From NCBI RefSeq assembly GCF_020215705.1, contig NZ_JAIWNB010000018.1, forward strand, positions 167,588 to 231,587: a DNA stretch of 64,000 nt. Direction: 5' to 3'. This DNA is from Nonomuraea aurantiaca (lineage in GTDB: Bacteria; Actinomycetota; Actinomycetes; Streptosporangiales; Streptosporangiaceae). Shown here piece by piece: positions 24,701 through 33,392 of the stretch. The notes beneath the pieces are model-generated. The model did not search any database. It was not told the DNA's origin and was given only the letters and a program-made list of their open reading frames with translations. The position numbers and the translations under genes are program-made. Position 1 is the stretch's first letter; each line of letters begins with the position of its first letter.

Positions 24701-27700
24701 GTGCGGTATCCATGGCACGCCCTGGGGCGCGTGCTCGTTTCCGCTTCCATGATCAGCGCGACCCTGGTGGTCGTGCCCGTCACCGCGCACGCGGCAGCGC
24801 CGTCGTACGAACGGCCGCACGCCGAACAGGTGGCCAAGCCCAAGATCCGCCCGGTCCCCGCCGTACGGCAGCCGGCGCCCGCGGCCGTGAACGTGCCGAT
24901 GGAGGCGTCGCTGGCCCGCAGGGACGCGGGCTCGGAGGCCGTCGGCCCGCAGGCGCCGGAGGTGACGACGCCCGCCGGTCCCACGCTGGTCAACGAGATC
25001 ACCGCCGAGGCGGCCAAGCGTGTCGGCGCGCGGCGGCCCGATCCCAAGCGGCTGCTGCCCGACACCGGTCAGGCGGCCACGCTGGCGGTGAAGAACCCGG
25101 TCGCCGGGCTGTTCGACCGGCTCGGTTCCCAGAAGGTCGTGTCCGCGCTGACCTACCGGCTCTGTGTGGAGAGCGAGGCCGTACCGGTCTCCTGCTCGGT
25201 CACCCGCCCGGTGGGCGTGCCCGCCGCCGCCGACGTGACCGGGGACGGCATGCCCGACCTGGCCGCCGACCTGGTGCCCACGGCCAGTCCCCAGGACTCC
25301 TCCGTTGGGCTCGGCTTCGCGGTCAGGCGCCTGCCCGGCGCCGAGGCGAACCTCAAGGCGCAGGTCTGGGCGGAGTACGACGGCCGCGTGTCGGTCGGTT
25401 TCGACGGGCTGCACCGGGGCGCGTCGCTGTCCGGCTCCGACTGGGGCACCTTCACCGTCGACCTCACGGGCAAGCGGGTGAAGGCGAGCGTCGACCGTAC
25501 CGATCCCGGCGCGTCGGCCGCGATCGTGGCCGGCCTGACCGGCCGCAGCGTGGTGAGCCTGCGCCAGACGCCCGCCACCGAGAAGCTCGCGGTCGACGTG
25601 GACCTCGACTCGACCACCCTGGACGTCACCAGCTCGGCCGCCGCCAGGCTGGACGCGCTGGCCGTCAGCGGCAGTCGCTACACCCAGGCGACGCTGGACA
25701 AGATGCCGACCAAGGCCAAGATCGGGCTGATCCGCGGCACGGACGGTGCCCGGATCCGCTTCAGCAGCACGACCTCGATCCGCCACGCCGAGCTGCACAA
25801 CTACGTCTACGCCGACGGCGCTCTGGCCAGGGCGGCGAGCGTCGAGGTGCGCGGCGCCCCGCCGTCCATGACCGCCGCGTACACCACCACGAACGGCAAG
25901 CAGATCCTGACCGTCGACTCGGGCCACCCGCGGGCCGGGTCGGCCAAGCTGCTCTACTTCGACCGGGCCGCCGCCAAGACCGTCCTGCGGGCCGAGCTCA
26001 GCGGGCTGCCCGCCAAGGTACGCCTGGTGAACGACCTGGCCGAGCACCGCGTGACGCACACCACCAGCTCGAAGATCGGCAGGTTCGCGGTCGTGCTCCA
26101 GCGCGACGGAGGCGCCGTCTCCAGCCCGCGCGGCAGCCACGTCACGATGATCAAGAACGGTGACGCCGTCGGCGTGTCCGGGCTGCTGACCGGCCTGTCC
26201 GGATTCGACGTCACGTACGGTGCCGCGCCCCACGCTCAGCTTGAGGTCGGCTCCAGCGGCCGGTCCTTCCTCGGCGCGGCCAGCATCGACGGCACCCGCC
26301 TGGCCAGGCTGGAGATCTCCAACACCCCCGCCAAGGTCGACGTGACACTCGACCCGGCCGCGCGCAAGGCCGTCTACCAGGCCAGCGGCGTGATCGACAA
26401 GATCAGGGCCGCCTACACCGACACCCGGTCGGGGCCCACGATCGACGGCACCATCCAAGGCGTGCACGACGACGTCAAGGCCACCTGGGAGCTGGGGGAG
26501 CGCTCGACGGTCGACATCGCCTCCTCCTCCACGCTGGGCAAGGTGCGCATCTACGCCAACAAGGCGTACGTCACCAAGCCCCAGGGCGAGGACGTCCAGG
26601 CCGAGGTGTCGGGGGTGCGCAAGCACGTCCAGCTGGTGGCCGACACCGCCGCCAAGACCCTGACCTGGACCTCGGACGGCCCGGTGCGCTCGGTCTCCGC
26701 GCTGGCCCGCGCGAATGTGGAGGGACGCTACATCACCGCCGCCGCCGAGGTGACCGGCGTGCCCGCCCGCTTCGACGCGGCCTGGAGCGGCGCAGCGTAC
26801 CGCTTCCGTGGGCTGTCGGGCCCGGTCGGCTCGGCGGCCGTGGCGTTCGCCAACCACGACGGCGCCAAGGCGCCCGCCGGGCCGCACCTGTCGGCCCACT
26901 ACGACGAGGCCACCGGTGACCTCGACGCGAGTGTGCGGGTCAAGGGCCTGCGCACGGTCGAGTTCAGCCCGGGGGACCAGGGCTTCACCGCCGACTTCAA
27001 GGCGGCCCGGCAGACGCTCGCCCTGGACACCGACGTCACCCGCGGCGACCTGCGCTTCGGCCTGCTCGGCAGGCTCGGCCCGCTGCCCGGCCGCCTGGCG
27101 GTCTCGGCGGCCGGGGGCGCGCTCACCTACTCGGGGTCCCGGCTCGACGTGACGGCCCGCGCCTGGCTGGGCAAGGCGGGCGCGCTCAAGAACATGGCGG
27201 CCGCGCCGGCCGTGCCCGGCGGCATCTCGCTGGTGGACGGCGGCTGCGTCGCCGGGTCCGCCGGTTGCGGGCAGGGCGCCTTCTGTACGGAGCGCGGCTG
27301 CTTCGGCGTCCAGGGTTACCTAGACGTGTCGGGCCTGCCGGACCAGGTCACGGTGGATCTGGCCAAGAAGGCGTTCACGTTCGCCGGATTCGCGCCCAAG
27401 CGCCGCTCGCTGGGCGTCTACCTGGCCAGTACGATCCTGGCGCCGGTGCCGATCAAGGCGCGGGCCACACTCACCGGCCTGCCCTCCAAGATCACCAGCA
27501 TGTCCGTCGGCCCGTTCGACGTGACGCAGGGCAACGCCGTACAGGCGAACTACCGGATCGAGCCCGCCGCGACGCTGGGCTCGCTCGACCTGCTGGCCGA
27601 GGCGGGCACCCTGCGCGGTCACGTGGCCATCGATCCGGTTCCGGCCGCGGTCGCCGTACAGGGCAGCTATGGCGCGCAGACCCGCATCCGCGTGACGAAC

Positions 27701-28720
27701 TCCGCGGCCGTCAAGCGCCTCAGCGCGAAGGTCACCGTGGACGGGGCGGGCACCGGCGAGCTGCGCTTCGGCGACGTGCCGGCCCGGTTCGGCGTGGACG
27801 CTGACGCGTCCGGCGCGAACCTGCGGATGCCCACGCTCACCTACAAGGCGCTGGGCGGCGTCAACACGCTCGACGGCCACCTCGCCGTGGAAGGCGGGCT
27901 GATCGACCGGACGGGGCGGCTCGGCGACGTGTCGCTCGACGTCACCGACCTGGCCGCCGACACCACCGTGCGGCTGAACCCGGACCAGTCGCTCGACCTG
28001 GTGTCCCGGCCGGTGCCGACGGGACGGGTCCAGGTGCACGGCGGGCTGACCGTCGACCCGGTCGCGCGGCAGCGCATCGCGGTCAGCAAGGAGATCCCGT
28101 ACACCACCGGCTTCCTCTCCTACCAGGTCGGCGGCCAGTTCGGGCTCGGCAAGAGCACGATCAAGGACCTGTCGCTGGACATCCGCCGTATGGCGTGGCT
28201 GCGCATCAGGCCCGGCAAGATCCCGTTCGGGATGAAGGCGCCGCCCGCGCTGGGCTACATCGCCCCCGGCTTCGAGGGGAACTACGGGCGCCTCGCCCTC
28301 GCCGCGAGCGGGGTGAGCCTGCGCCCCGACGTCAACGTGGACGTCAAGCTGAGCCGCAAGCTCGGCAACGACATCTTCCACGACACGGTCCGCATCGGCC
28401 CGGTGACCTCGCTCGCCCTGCGCCGCTACGACCAGCGGCTGCGCCGCATCGGCGCCAAGCAGGCGATCAGCGCGGTGGGCGTGCAGCTGGCCTGCCTGAC
28501 CGTCGACGCCAAGCCGGGCTTCGCCGCGAACGGCACGAACTCGATCACGCTGCGCGGCGCGGACGGTCCGCAGATGGTGTCGCTGCTCGACCCCGGCGGC
28601 CAGGTGCCGGACTACGCGGTGGACCTGCTGACGCACTTCATGTCCCCGTTCCCCGGCGCCGACTGGAAGGTGGCGGGGGCCAAGGCCGGACATTGCGCCA
28701 CGGGCTCCCCCAAAGCCTGA
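24701..28720 (+). CDS. Very large secreted repeat protein of unknown function
   Basis: 1339 residues, GTG start. The N-terminus (LGRVLVSASMISATLVVV, ending VTAHAAAP) is a Sec signal peptide, and there is no other membrane segment or wall anchor. The mature chain is rich in beta-strand pattern. A recurring phrase of the form (L/V)xG(L/V)PxKV opens successive units of very roughly 60-100 residues: LSGLPAKVRLV, ISNTPAKVDVTL, VTGVPARFDAAW, VSGLPDQVTVDL, LTGLPSKITSM, FGDVPARFGVDA. Cysteines cluster around residues 850-880. I recognise no enzyme motif. It may be an extracellular binding or structural protein. Convergent with the next gene, 7 bp between stops. Confidence 0.75.
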   Translation: MRYPWHALGRVLVSASMISATLVVVPVTAHAAAPSYERPHAEQVAKPKIRPVPAVRQPAPAAVNVPMEASLARRDAGSEAVGPQAPEVTTPAGPTLVNEITAEAAKRVGARRPDPKRLLPDTGQAATLAVKNPVAGLFDRLGSQKVVSALTYRLCVESEAVPVSCSVTRPVGVPAAADVTGDGMPDLAADLVPTASPQDSSVGLGFAVRRLPGAEANLKAQVWAEYDGRVSVGFDGLHRGASLSGSDWGTFTVDLTGKRVKASVDRTDPGASAAIVAGLTGRSVVSLRQTPATEKLAVDVDLDSTTLDVTSSAAARLDALAVSGSRYTQATLDKMPTKAKIGLIRGTDGARIRFSSTTSIRHAELHNYVYADGALARAASVEVRGAPPSMTAAYTTTNGKQILTVDSGHPRAGSAKLLYFDRAAAKTVLRAELSGLPAKVRLVNDLAEHRVTHTTSSKIGRFAVVLQRDGGAVSSPRGSHVTMIKNGDAVGVSGLLTGLSGFDVTYGAAPHAQLEVGSSGRSFLGAASIDGTRLARLEISNTPAKVDVTLDPAARKAVYQASGVIDKIRAAYTDTRSGPTIDGTIQGVHDDVKATWELGERSTVDIASSSTLGKVRIYANKAYVTKPQGEDVQAEVSGVRKHVQLVADTAAKTLTWTSDGPVRSVSALARANVEGRYITAAAEVTGVPARFDAAWSGAAYRFRGLSGPVGSAAVAFANHDGAKAPAGPHLSAHYDEATGDLDASVRVKGLRTVEFSPGDQGFTADFKAARQTLALDTDVTRGDLRFGLLGRLGPLPGRLAVSAAGGALTYSGSRLDVTARAWLGKAGALKNMAAAPAVPGGISLVDGGCVAGSAGCGQGAFCTERGCFGVQGYLDVSGLPDQVTVDLAKKAFTFAGFAPKRRSLGVYLASTILAPVPIKARATLTGLPSKITSMSVGPFDVTQGNAVQANYRIEPAATLGSLDLLAEAGTLRGHVAIDPVPAAVAVQGSYGAQTRIRVTNSAAVKRLSAKVTVDGAGTGELRFGDVPARFGVDADASGANLRMPTLTYKALGGVNTLDGHLAVEGGLIDRTGRLGDVSLDVTDLAADTTVRLNPDQSLDLVSRPVPTGRVQVHGGLTVDPVARQRIAVSKEIPYTTGFLSYQVGGQFGLGKSTIKDLSLDIRRMAWLRIRPGKIPFGMKAPPALGYIAPGFEGNYGRLALAASGVSLRPDVNVDVKLSRKLGNDIFHDTVRIGPVTSLALRRYDQRLRRIGAKQAISAVGVQLACLTVDAKPGFAANGTNSITLRGADGPQMVSLLDPGGQVPDYAVDLLTHFMSPFPGADWKVAGAKAGHCATGSPKA

Positions 28721-28727
28721 GCCCTCG

Positions 28728-29957
28728 TCAGCGCGGGCCCAGGTAGCCGGGTGGCGGGTCCGCGCCGTCGTAGGTCCGTACCGGGCGGCCCGCCAGGAAG
28801 GCGCGCAGCACGTTCAGGTAAGGCTTGCCCCGGTACGAGCCGGCCGCCACGTAGGCGAGCTCGGCCCGGGGGAGGGCGGCGCGGTAGTCGGCGGCGGCCG
28901 ACCAGGCCCGCCGGTCGTGGGCGCCCTTGACGATCAGGGCGGGCACGGCCGATTCCGTCAGGCTCCGGCGCAGGCCGTCCGGGGCGGCGCGCTGGGCCAG
29001 GCCGGCGTAGCCGCTGCCGTAGGCGGCCTCCACTTCGCGGTCGCCGGCGAAGGCGTGCGCGGCCTGGGGGTCGGCCCGCAGGAGCGTGTAGACCGCGAGG
29101 AGCCGTGGCGACGGCGGGCGAGTGAGGGTGAGCAGCGAGGCCGCCTCCGAGGCCAAGGGGGAGGCCGTCTCCGGAGGGTTGAGGGGTGCCTCCGAGGGGT
29201 TGAGGGGCGAGGGGGAGGCGGCCTCCTGGCGGTCGAGCGGGGCCGGGGAGGTGAGGACGGCCTTGGCCACCTGGTCCGGGTGCTCCGCCAGGTAGGCGGC
29301 GGCCAGCCGGGCACCGGAGTCGTGGCCGATCAGGATCAGCCGCCGGGCGCCGATCTCCTGCCGTACCGCCTCCAGGTCGGCCACGTCGCGGGGCAGGCCG
29401 TACCCTCGCGGGTCCGCCAGCCGCGCGGACCGGCCCGCGCCCAGCTGGTCGTAGGCGTACACGGTGTAGCCGTCGGCGGCCAGCCCGGCCAGGAACGCCG
29501 AGTCGCCCGCCAGGTCGGCCGTTCCCGGCCCGCCGTGCAGGAACACCACCGGATCCGGCCGGGTGACCCGCTTGGGCGCCAGCCGTACATAGGCCAGCTC
29601 GGAGCCCGTCGCCAGCCGCCACTCCCGCTGTCCGGCCACGGCGGGCAGCGGCGCGGACGCGTCCGGTGGGGCGTGCAGGGTGGCGGCCGCGACCTGCCAG
29701 ACCACGGCGGCCTCCACCGACAGGATGACCAGGGCCCGCAGCCAGCGCCCCCAGGCCGGGCTCGGTCTCGGCACGCACAGCAGCAGGCCGAGGAACAACA
29801 CCGACGCGAACACCGCCAGCCCCGTGACGGCGAAGACGCCCGGCGGGACACCGAGCATCGCCATGCCGGCCAGCGCCGCCAGGCCCGCGATCGGCGAGAA
29901 CGCCAGGATCGCGAGCCCTGTCAGCAGCCGACCGGCCCGTCTGGCGAGAGCACGCAC
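28728..29957 (-). CDS. Membrane-anchored alpha/beta-hydrolase-fold protein with unusual active site
   Basis: 409 residues. Three hydrophobic helices fill about residues 10-95, then an alpha/beta-hydrolase domain like proline iminopeptidases (PVVFLHGGPGTADLAG; YDQLGAGRSARL). The nucleophile elbow is G-H-D213-S-G, placing Asp where Ser is usual, and the C-terminal region that should carry the catalytic His (AYVAAGSYRGKPYL) has none. A Pro/Ser-rich insertion (about residues 245-275, with SPLNPSE and APLNPPE) replaces part of the cap. It may be inactive or use different chemistry. Confidence 0.7.
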   Translation of the reverse strand: MRALARRAGRLLTGLAILAFSPIAGLAALAGMAMLGVPPGVFAVTGLAVFASVLFLGLLLCVPRPSPAWGRWLRALVILSVEAAVVWQVAAATLHAPPDASAPLPAVAGQREWRLATGSELAYVRLAPKRVTRPDPVVFLHGGPGTADLAGDSAFLAGLAADGYTVYAYDQLGAGRSARLADPRGYGLPRDVADLEAVRQEIGARRLILIGHDSGARLAAAYLAEHPDQVAKAVLTSPAPLDRQEAASPSPLNPSEAPLNPPETASPLASEAASLLTLTRPPSPRLLAVYTLLRADPQAAHAFAGDREVEAAYGSGYAGLAQRAAPDGLRRSLTESAVPALIVKGAHDRRAWSAAADYRAALPRAELAYVAAGSYRGKPYLNVLRAFLAGRPVRTYDGADPPPGYLGPR

Positions 29958-30063
29958 AGGGCGAAACTACCCCAAACCGCCCGTACGGGCGGCCGAAACC
30001 GCCAACGGCGGACCACATTCCTGCCCCAGGTCAAGATTCTTGCCGCAGGATTCGTGTCCCGGG

Positions 30064-30342
30064 TCAGGAGAGCGAGCGGCCCAGCCGGAGCCGGAGATGG
30101 CCGTCGCGTGGCGCCATCTCCCGCACCGTCCACAGCCGCTCCTGCACCACGGCGCCCAGGGCGGTCACGTATCCGCCCACCCGGAGCACCGGACGCCCCG
30201 TGTCGTCGGTCAGGAGCCGCGCCCGCGACTCCGCGGCGTCGTCGCCGAACACCAGCAGGAAGTCGACCGGCTCGGCCGGGGCGTCGAGGATGAGGCCGGG
30301 GCTGAGGTGGGATTCCGGGATCCTGATCACGTGGTAGTTCAC
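30064..30342 (-). CDS. Small protein of unknown function
   Basis: 92 residues, GTG start with AGAGGTG ahead. Soluble, beta-rich (VDFLLVFGDDAAESRARLLTDDTG; VLRVGGYVTALGAVVQERLW), with coding-type codon use throughout. No motif recognised. It lies between the hydrolase and chitosanase genes on the same strand, 29 bp from the chitosanase stop, so it could be transcribed with the chitosanase. Confidence 0.6.
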   Translation of the reverse strand: MNYHVIRIPESHLSPGLILDAPAEPVDFLLVFGDDAAESRARLLTDDTGRPVLRVGGYVTALGAVVQERLWTVREMAPRDGHLRLRLGRSLS

Positions 30343-30371
30343 CCGGACACCTCTACCCCGGCCGGGCGGGT

Positions 30372-32135
30372 TCAGTTGTTGTTGAGGAACTGCTGGGCGA
30401 GCGTCCTGCCCAGGTTGGTGGCCTGGGTGTGGTTCTCGATGGTCGAGACCTTGGTGCCCGAGCCGGTGAACACGATGTACGTCACGCCACTGTCGGTGCC
30501 GCCGTTGCTCGGGTCCGGGTTGATGCCCAGGTCGGCGGCCGTACGGTAGGACGCCTCCCCGATGATGCCCGTCGGGCCCGTGTCACCCATGACGGCGTAC
30601 TCCACTTGGCCGTTGTAGACGATCGCCACCACCGTCCCGCAGCCGATGCCCTTGGTCCGGTAGTCCCAGGTGCTGCTGGGGCTGGGCACCACCATGTAGG
30701 CGAGCTGCGCCGCGTTGAGCGCCCCGCCGGAGCTGGTCTGGCAGAACGTCTCGTTCTGGAAGCAGCAGTCGGTGTCCTCGTTGCACTGCGTCGTGCGTAC
30801 GCCGTCGCAGTCGATGTCCATGTCTCCCTTCCAGAACACCGCGCCGGTCTTCTCGCACACCGCCACCGTCGCCGTGCTGACGTCGGAGTCGGTCTTGTAC
30901 TTGCCGTTGGAGATCTGGCTGCACGCCGTGACCTTGGCCAGCAACTGGTCGGCCGTGGGCCCGGTGGTGCCGCCGGTGGCGGTGCCGGTGACCGTGGCGC
31001 TGTGACCCGACTCGTTGCCCGCCGAGTCGACGGCGGTGACCGTGTAGCTGTGGGTGGAGCCGGAGGTCAGGCCGCTGATCGTGGCGCTGGCCGTCGGCGA
31101 GGTGGCCACCACGGTGGTGCCCTCGTAGACCTTGTAGCCGGTCACGCCGACGTTGTCCGTGGAGTCGTTCCAGGCCAGCGAGATGCTGCTGGCCGAGGTG
31201 CCGGTCACGCGGGGACTGGCGGGCACGCTCGGCGCCTGGCCGTCCGGGCCGCCGGAGCCGCTGACGGACAGCCGGTCCACGTTCGGGCCGCCGTTGGCGG
31301 AGGTGCCGGTCGCGCGGATGGTGTTGACGCCGGCGTTCAGGGAGACCGTGACGGTGCCGTCGGCCCAGGTGTCCCAGTTGCCGGTGCCGGGGAAGTTCAC
31401 CCCGGCGGCGGCCACGGAGCCGTTGACCGAGATGTCCATCGGCCGGGTCGCCGTGGTGCCGTTGGCGTACCGGAAGGTCAGGGTGTGGGTGCCCGCGTCG
31501 GCCACGCTGACGCTCCACTCGATGTACCCGCCGACGGCGTTGACGTAGTCGACGAAGCCGGTGCCGGTGTAGCCGGTGTGGTTGGTCGCCACGCTGGCCT
31601 CCGACAGGGTGGCCGCCTCCGCCTGGTACTCGTTGGCGGGGGCGTCGGCGACCGTGGCCTCCAGGTAGTCGAGGTTCGGGTTGCCGCCCGCGTTCGACGA
31701 GGTGACGCGGATCTTGTTGTCGCCCGCGTTCAGCGTCGCGGTGAGCGTGGAGGTGGCCCAGGTGTTCCAGTTGGCGGTGGTGCCGAAGGAGCGGCCGGCC
31801 GAGACGACGGTGCCGTTCACCGAGACGTCCGCGGTGCGCGCCGACGTGGTGCCGTTGGCGTAGCGGATGGACAGCGTCGCGGTGCCGGCCGCGGGAGCGT
31901 TGACCGTCCATTCGGTGTACGGGCCCACGACGTTGTCGCCGTTGACGAAGCCGGTGCCGGAGAAGCCGGTGTGGTTGGCCTCGACGACGCCCTGGACGAC
32001 GGTGGCGTTCTCGGCCTCGTAGCGGACCGTGGCCGCCCGCGCGGGCAGAGCGGTCAGGGTGGCGGCCAGGAGGGTGAGGAGGGGGAGCAGGATCAGCGGG
32101 CGTAAGCGTAAGCGAGCCCGAGCTGGAGAGTGCAC
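30372..32135 (-). CDS. Secreted chitosanase, GH75, with two CBM6/35-like modules and FN3
   Basis: 587 residues. The N-terminal signal peptide ends LTALPARAA. Two similar carbohydrate-binding modules follow (about 38-162 and 168-293, each opening YEAEN/YQAEA and containing NHTG(F/Y)(S/T)GTGFV), then an FN3 linker (about 300-385). The catalytic part (about 392-587) carries the GH75 acidic motif KGDMDIDCDG and GDTGPTGIIGEAS with several cysteines. It should cleave chitosan outside the cell. GTG start with AAGGG ahead; a perfect 9-bp-arm palindrome lies 23-41 bp upstream. The GH75 family call is fairly secure, and the CBM family (6 or 35) less so. Confidence 0.85.
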   Translation of the reverse strand: MHSPARARLRLRPLILLPLLTLLAATLTALPARAATVRYEAENATVVQGVVEANHTGFSGTGFVNGDNVVGPYTEWTVNAPAAGTATLSIRYANGTTSARTADVSVNGTVVSAGRSFGTTANWNTWATSTLTATLNAGDNKIRVTSSNAGGNPNLDYLEATVADAPANEYQAEAATLSEASVATNHTGYTGTGFVDYVNAVGGYIEWSVSVADAGTHTLTFRYANGTTATRPMDISVNGSVAAAGVNFPGTGNWDTWADGTVTVSLNAGVNTIRATGTSANGGPNVDRLSVSGSGGPDGQAPSVPASPRVTGTSASSISLAWNDSTDNVGVTGYKVYEGTTVVATSPTASATISGLTSGSTHSYTVTAVDSAGNESGHSATVTGTATGGTTGPTADQLLAKVTACSQISNGKYKTDSDVSTATVAVCEKTGAVFWKGDMDIDCDGVRTTQCNEDTDCCFQNETFCQTSSGGALNAAQLAYMVVPSPSSTWDYRTKGIGCGTVVAIVYNGQVEYAVMGDTGPTGIIGEASYRTAADLGINPDPSNGGTDSGVTYIVFTGSGTKVSTIENHTQATNLGRTLAQQFLNNN

Positions 32136-32157
32136 GGCTGGCCCTTCTGCCGAATTC

Positions 32158-32176
32158 GTTAGGAAGGCTTCCTAAC
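32158..32176. promoter_or_regulatory. Perfect palindrome upstream of the chitosanase gene
   Basis: GTTAGGAAG and CTTCCTAAC arms around one G, 23-41 bp before the GTG start. It resembles the AGGAAA/TTTCCT palindromes I recall upstream of actinomycete chitosanase genes, bound by ROK-family CsnR-like repressors. That comparison is from memory. Confidence 0.6.
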
Positions 32177-32294
32177 AACTGGAGATGGGACCACTCCGTC
32201 AAAGTCCAGTCAACCCCGTAGAGGGGCCCAAATAGCGCGAAGGCCAACAGATGCTATGAAATAGCTGCACCCTCTACCAAGGCTGGAGACCTAC

Positions 32295-33275
32295 GTGGCC
32301 CTGTTCGACCTGCCGCTTGAGCAGCTCCGTTCCTACCTCCCCGACCGTGACGAGCCCGCCGACTTCGACGACTTCTGGACGCGCACGCTCGCGGAAGCAC
32401 GGGAGTTCGATTCGGCGGCCGAGTTCACTCCCTACGACCTGCCGCTCGCCTCGGTCGACGTGTACGACGTCTCGTTCGCGGGCTGGGGCGGCCATCGGAT
32501 CAACGGCTGGTTCCTGGTGCCGCACGGGGTGGAGGGGCCGGTGCCGTGTGTGATGCACTACATCGGCTACAGCGGCGGCCGCGGCTTCCCGCACCACCAC
32601 CTGACCTGGCCCGCCGCCGGCTACGCGGTGTTCGTGATGGAGACCCGGGGCCACGGCGGCGCCAACCCGGGCAGCCCCGGTGTGACCGGCGACCCGTACG
32701 GTGGCGACAACGCCCAGGCCCCCGGCATGATGACCCGTGGCGTCCTCGACCCCGACCAGTACTACTACCGGCGGGTCTTCACCGACGCGGTCCGCGCGGT
32801 CGACGTGGCCGCCGCCCACCCGGCCGTGGACGCCTCACGGATCGTCGCCTCGGGCGGCAGCCAGGGTGGCGGCATCGCGCAGGCGACCACCGCGCTGCAT
32901 CCGGCGATCAAGGCGGCGCTGATCGACGTGCCGTTCATGACGCACTTCCGCCGGGCCGTGGAGATCACCGACCGGGACCCGTACCAGGAGATCGTCCGCT
33001 TCCTGTCCACCCGGCGGGAGAGCGCCGACCAGGTGTTCCGCACGCTGTCGTACTTCGACGGCCTGAACTTCGCCGCCCGCGGGCAGGTGCCCGCGCTCTA
33101 CTCGGTGGCGCTCATGGACGATATCTGCCCGCCGTCCACGGTCTTCGCCGCCTACAACCACTGGCGTGGGCCGAAGGAGATCAGCGTCTGGCCGTGGAAC
33201 GGCCACGAGGGCGGCGGCGGCTTCCAGAACGAGGAGCAGATCCGCTACCTGCACAAGCTGCTCGCCGGCGCCTGA
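32295..33275 (+). CDS. Acetyl xylan esterase / cephalosporin-C deacetylase-like enzyme
   Basis: 326 residues, no signal peptide, matching CE7-type esterases. DFWTRTLAEA near the start and GWFLVPHGVEGPVPCVMHYIGY (read in parts) lead into RGHGGANPGS. The catalytic triad is readable as S189 (SGGSQGGG), an Asp at 275 or 276 (LMDDICPPST) and H304 (WNGHEGGGG). It would deacetylate acetylated xylo-oligosaccharides or other small acetyl esters inside the cell. GTG start with GGAGA ahead; divergent from the chitosanase and followed by strong hairpins. Confidence 0.88.
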   Translation: MALFDLPLEQLRSYLPDRDEPADFDDFWTRTLAEAREFDSAAEFTPYDLPLASVDVYDVSFAGWGGHRINGWFLVPHGVEGPVPCVMHYIGYSGGRGFPHHHLTWPAAGYAVFVMETRGHGGANPGSPGVTGDPYGGDNAQAPGMMTRGVLDPDQYYYRRVFTDAVRAVDVAAAHPAVDASRIVASGGSQGGGIAQATTALHPAIKAALIDVPFMTHFRRAVEITDRDPYQEIVRFLSTRRESADQVFRTLSYFDGLNFAARGQVPALYSVALMDDICPPSTVFAAYNHWRGPKEISVWPWNGHEGGGGFQNEEQIRYLHKLLAGA

Positions 33276-33278
33276 CGA

Positions 33279-33334
33279 ACCACTGGTCCGGTACGGCCGA
33301 CGAAAGGTACATCCGGCCGTACCGGACCAGTGGT
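33279..33334. terminator. Strong hairpin after the esterase gene
   Basis: Two perfect 21-base arms (33279-33299 and 33314-33334, starting ACCACTGGTCC and ending GGACCAGTGGT) around a 14-base loop, four bases after the esterase stop. No U-tract. Probably a terminator. Confidence 0.75.
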
Positions 33335-33347
33335 GGTCCGTCTCAGA

Positions 33348-33392
33348 CGGCCTGGCCGCTCGCCAGGCCGATAAAGCCCGTCTAGACGGGCT
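33348..33392. terminator. Hairpin pair at the end of the HesB-like gene
   Basis: CGGCCTGGC and GCCAGGCCG (33348-33370, five-base loop) are followed by the perfect 18-bp palindrome AGCCCGTCTAGACGGGCT (33375-33392), which covers the stop codon of the minus-strand gene. With the previous hairpin it separates the convergent genes. Confidence 0.6.

Noticed and set aside
24447..24713. Minus-strand ORF of 88 codons upstream of the large secreted protein
   Set aside because: Non-coding-like codon use, no ribosome binding site, and it overlaps the probable promoter of 24701.
22135..25065. A continuous minus-strand reading frame of 976 codons suggesting a fusion of an unknown domain to the permease
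   Set aside because: The part upstream of 23541 crosses the GNAT gene in another frame and a gene-poor region, and shows no domain or membrane pattern. A GTG with a ribosome binding site starts a normal-length APC permease at 23541. The open frame reflects high GC.
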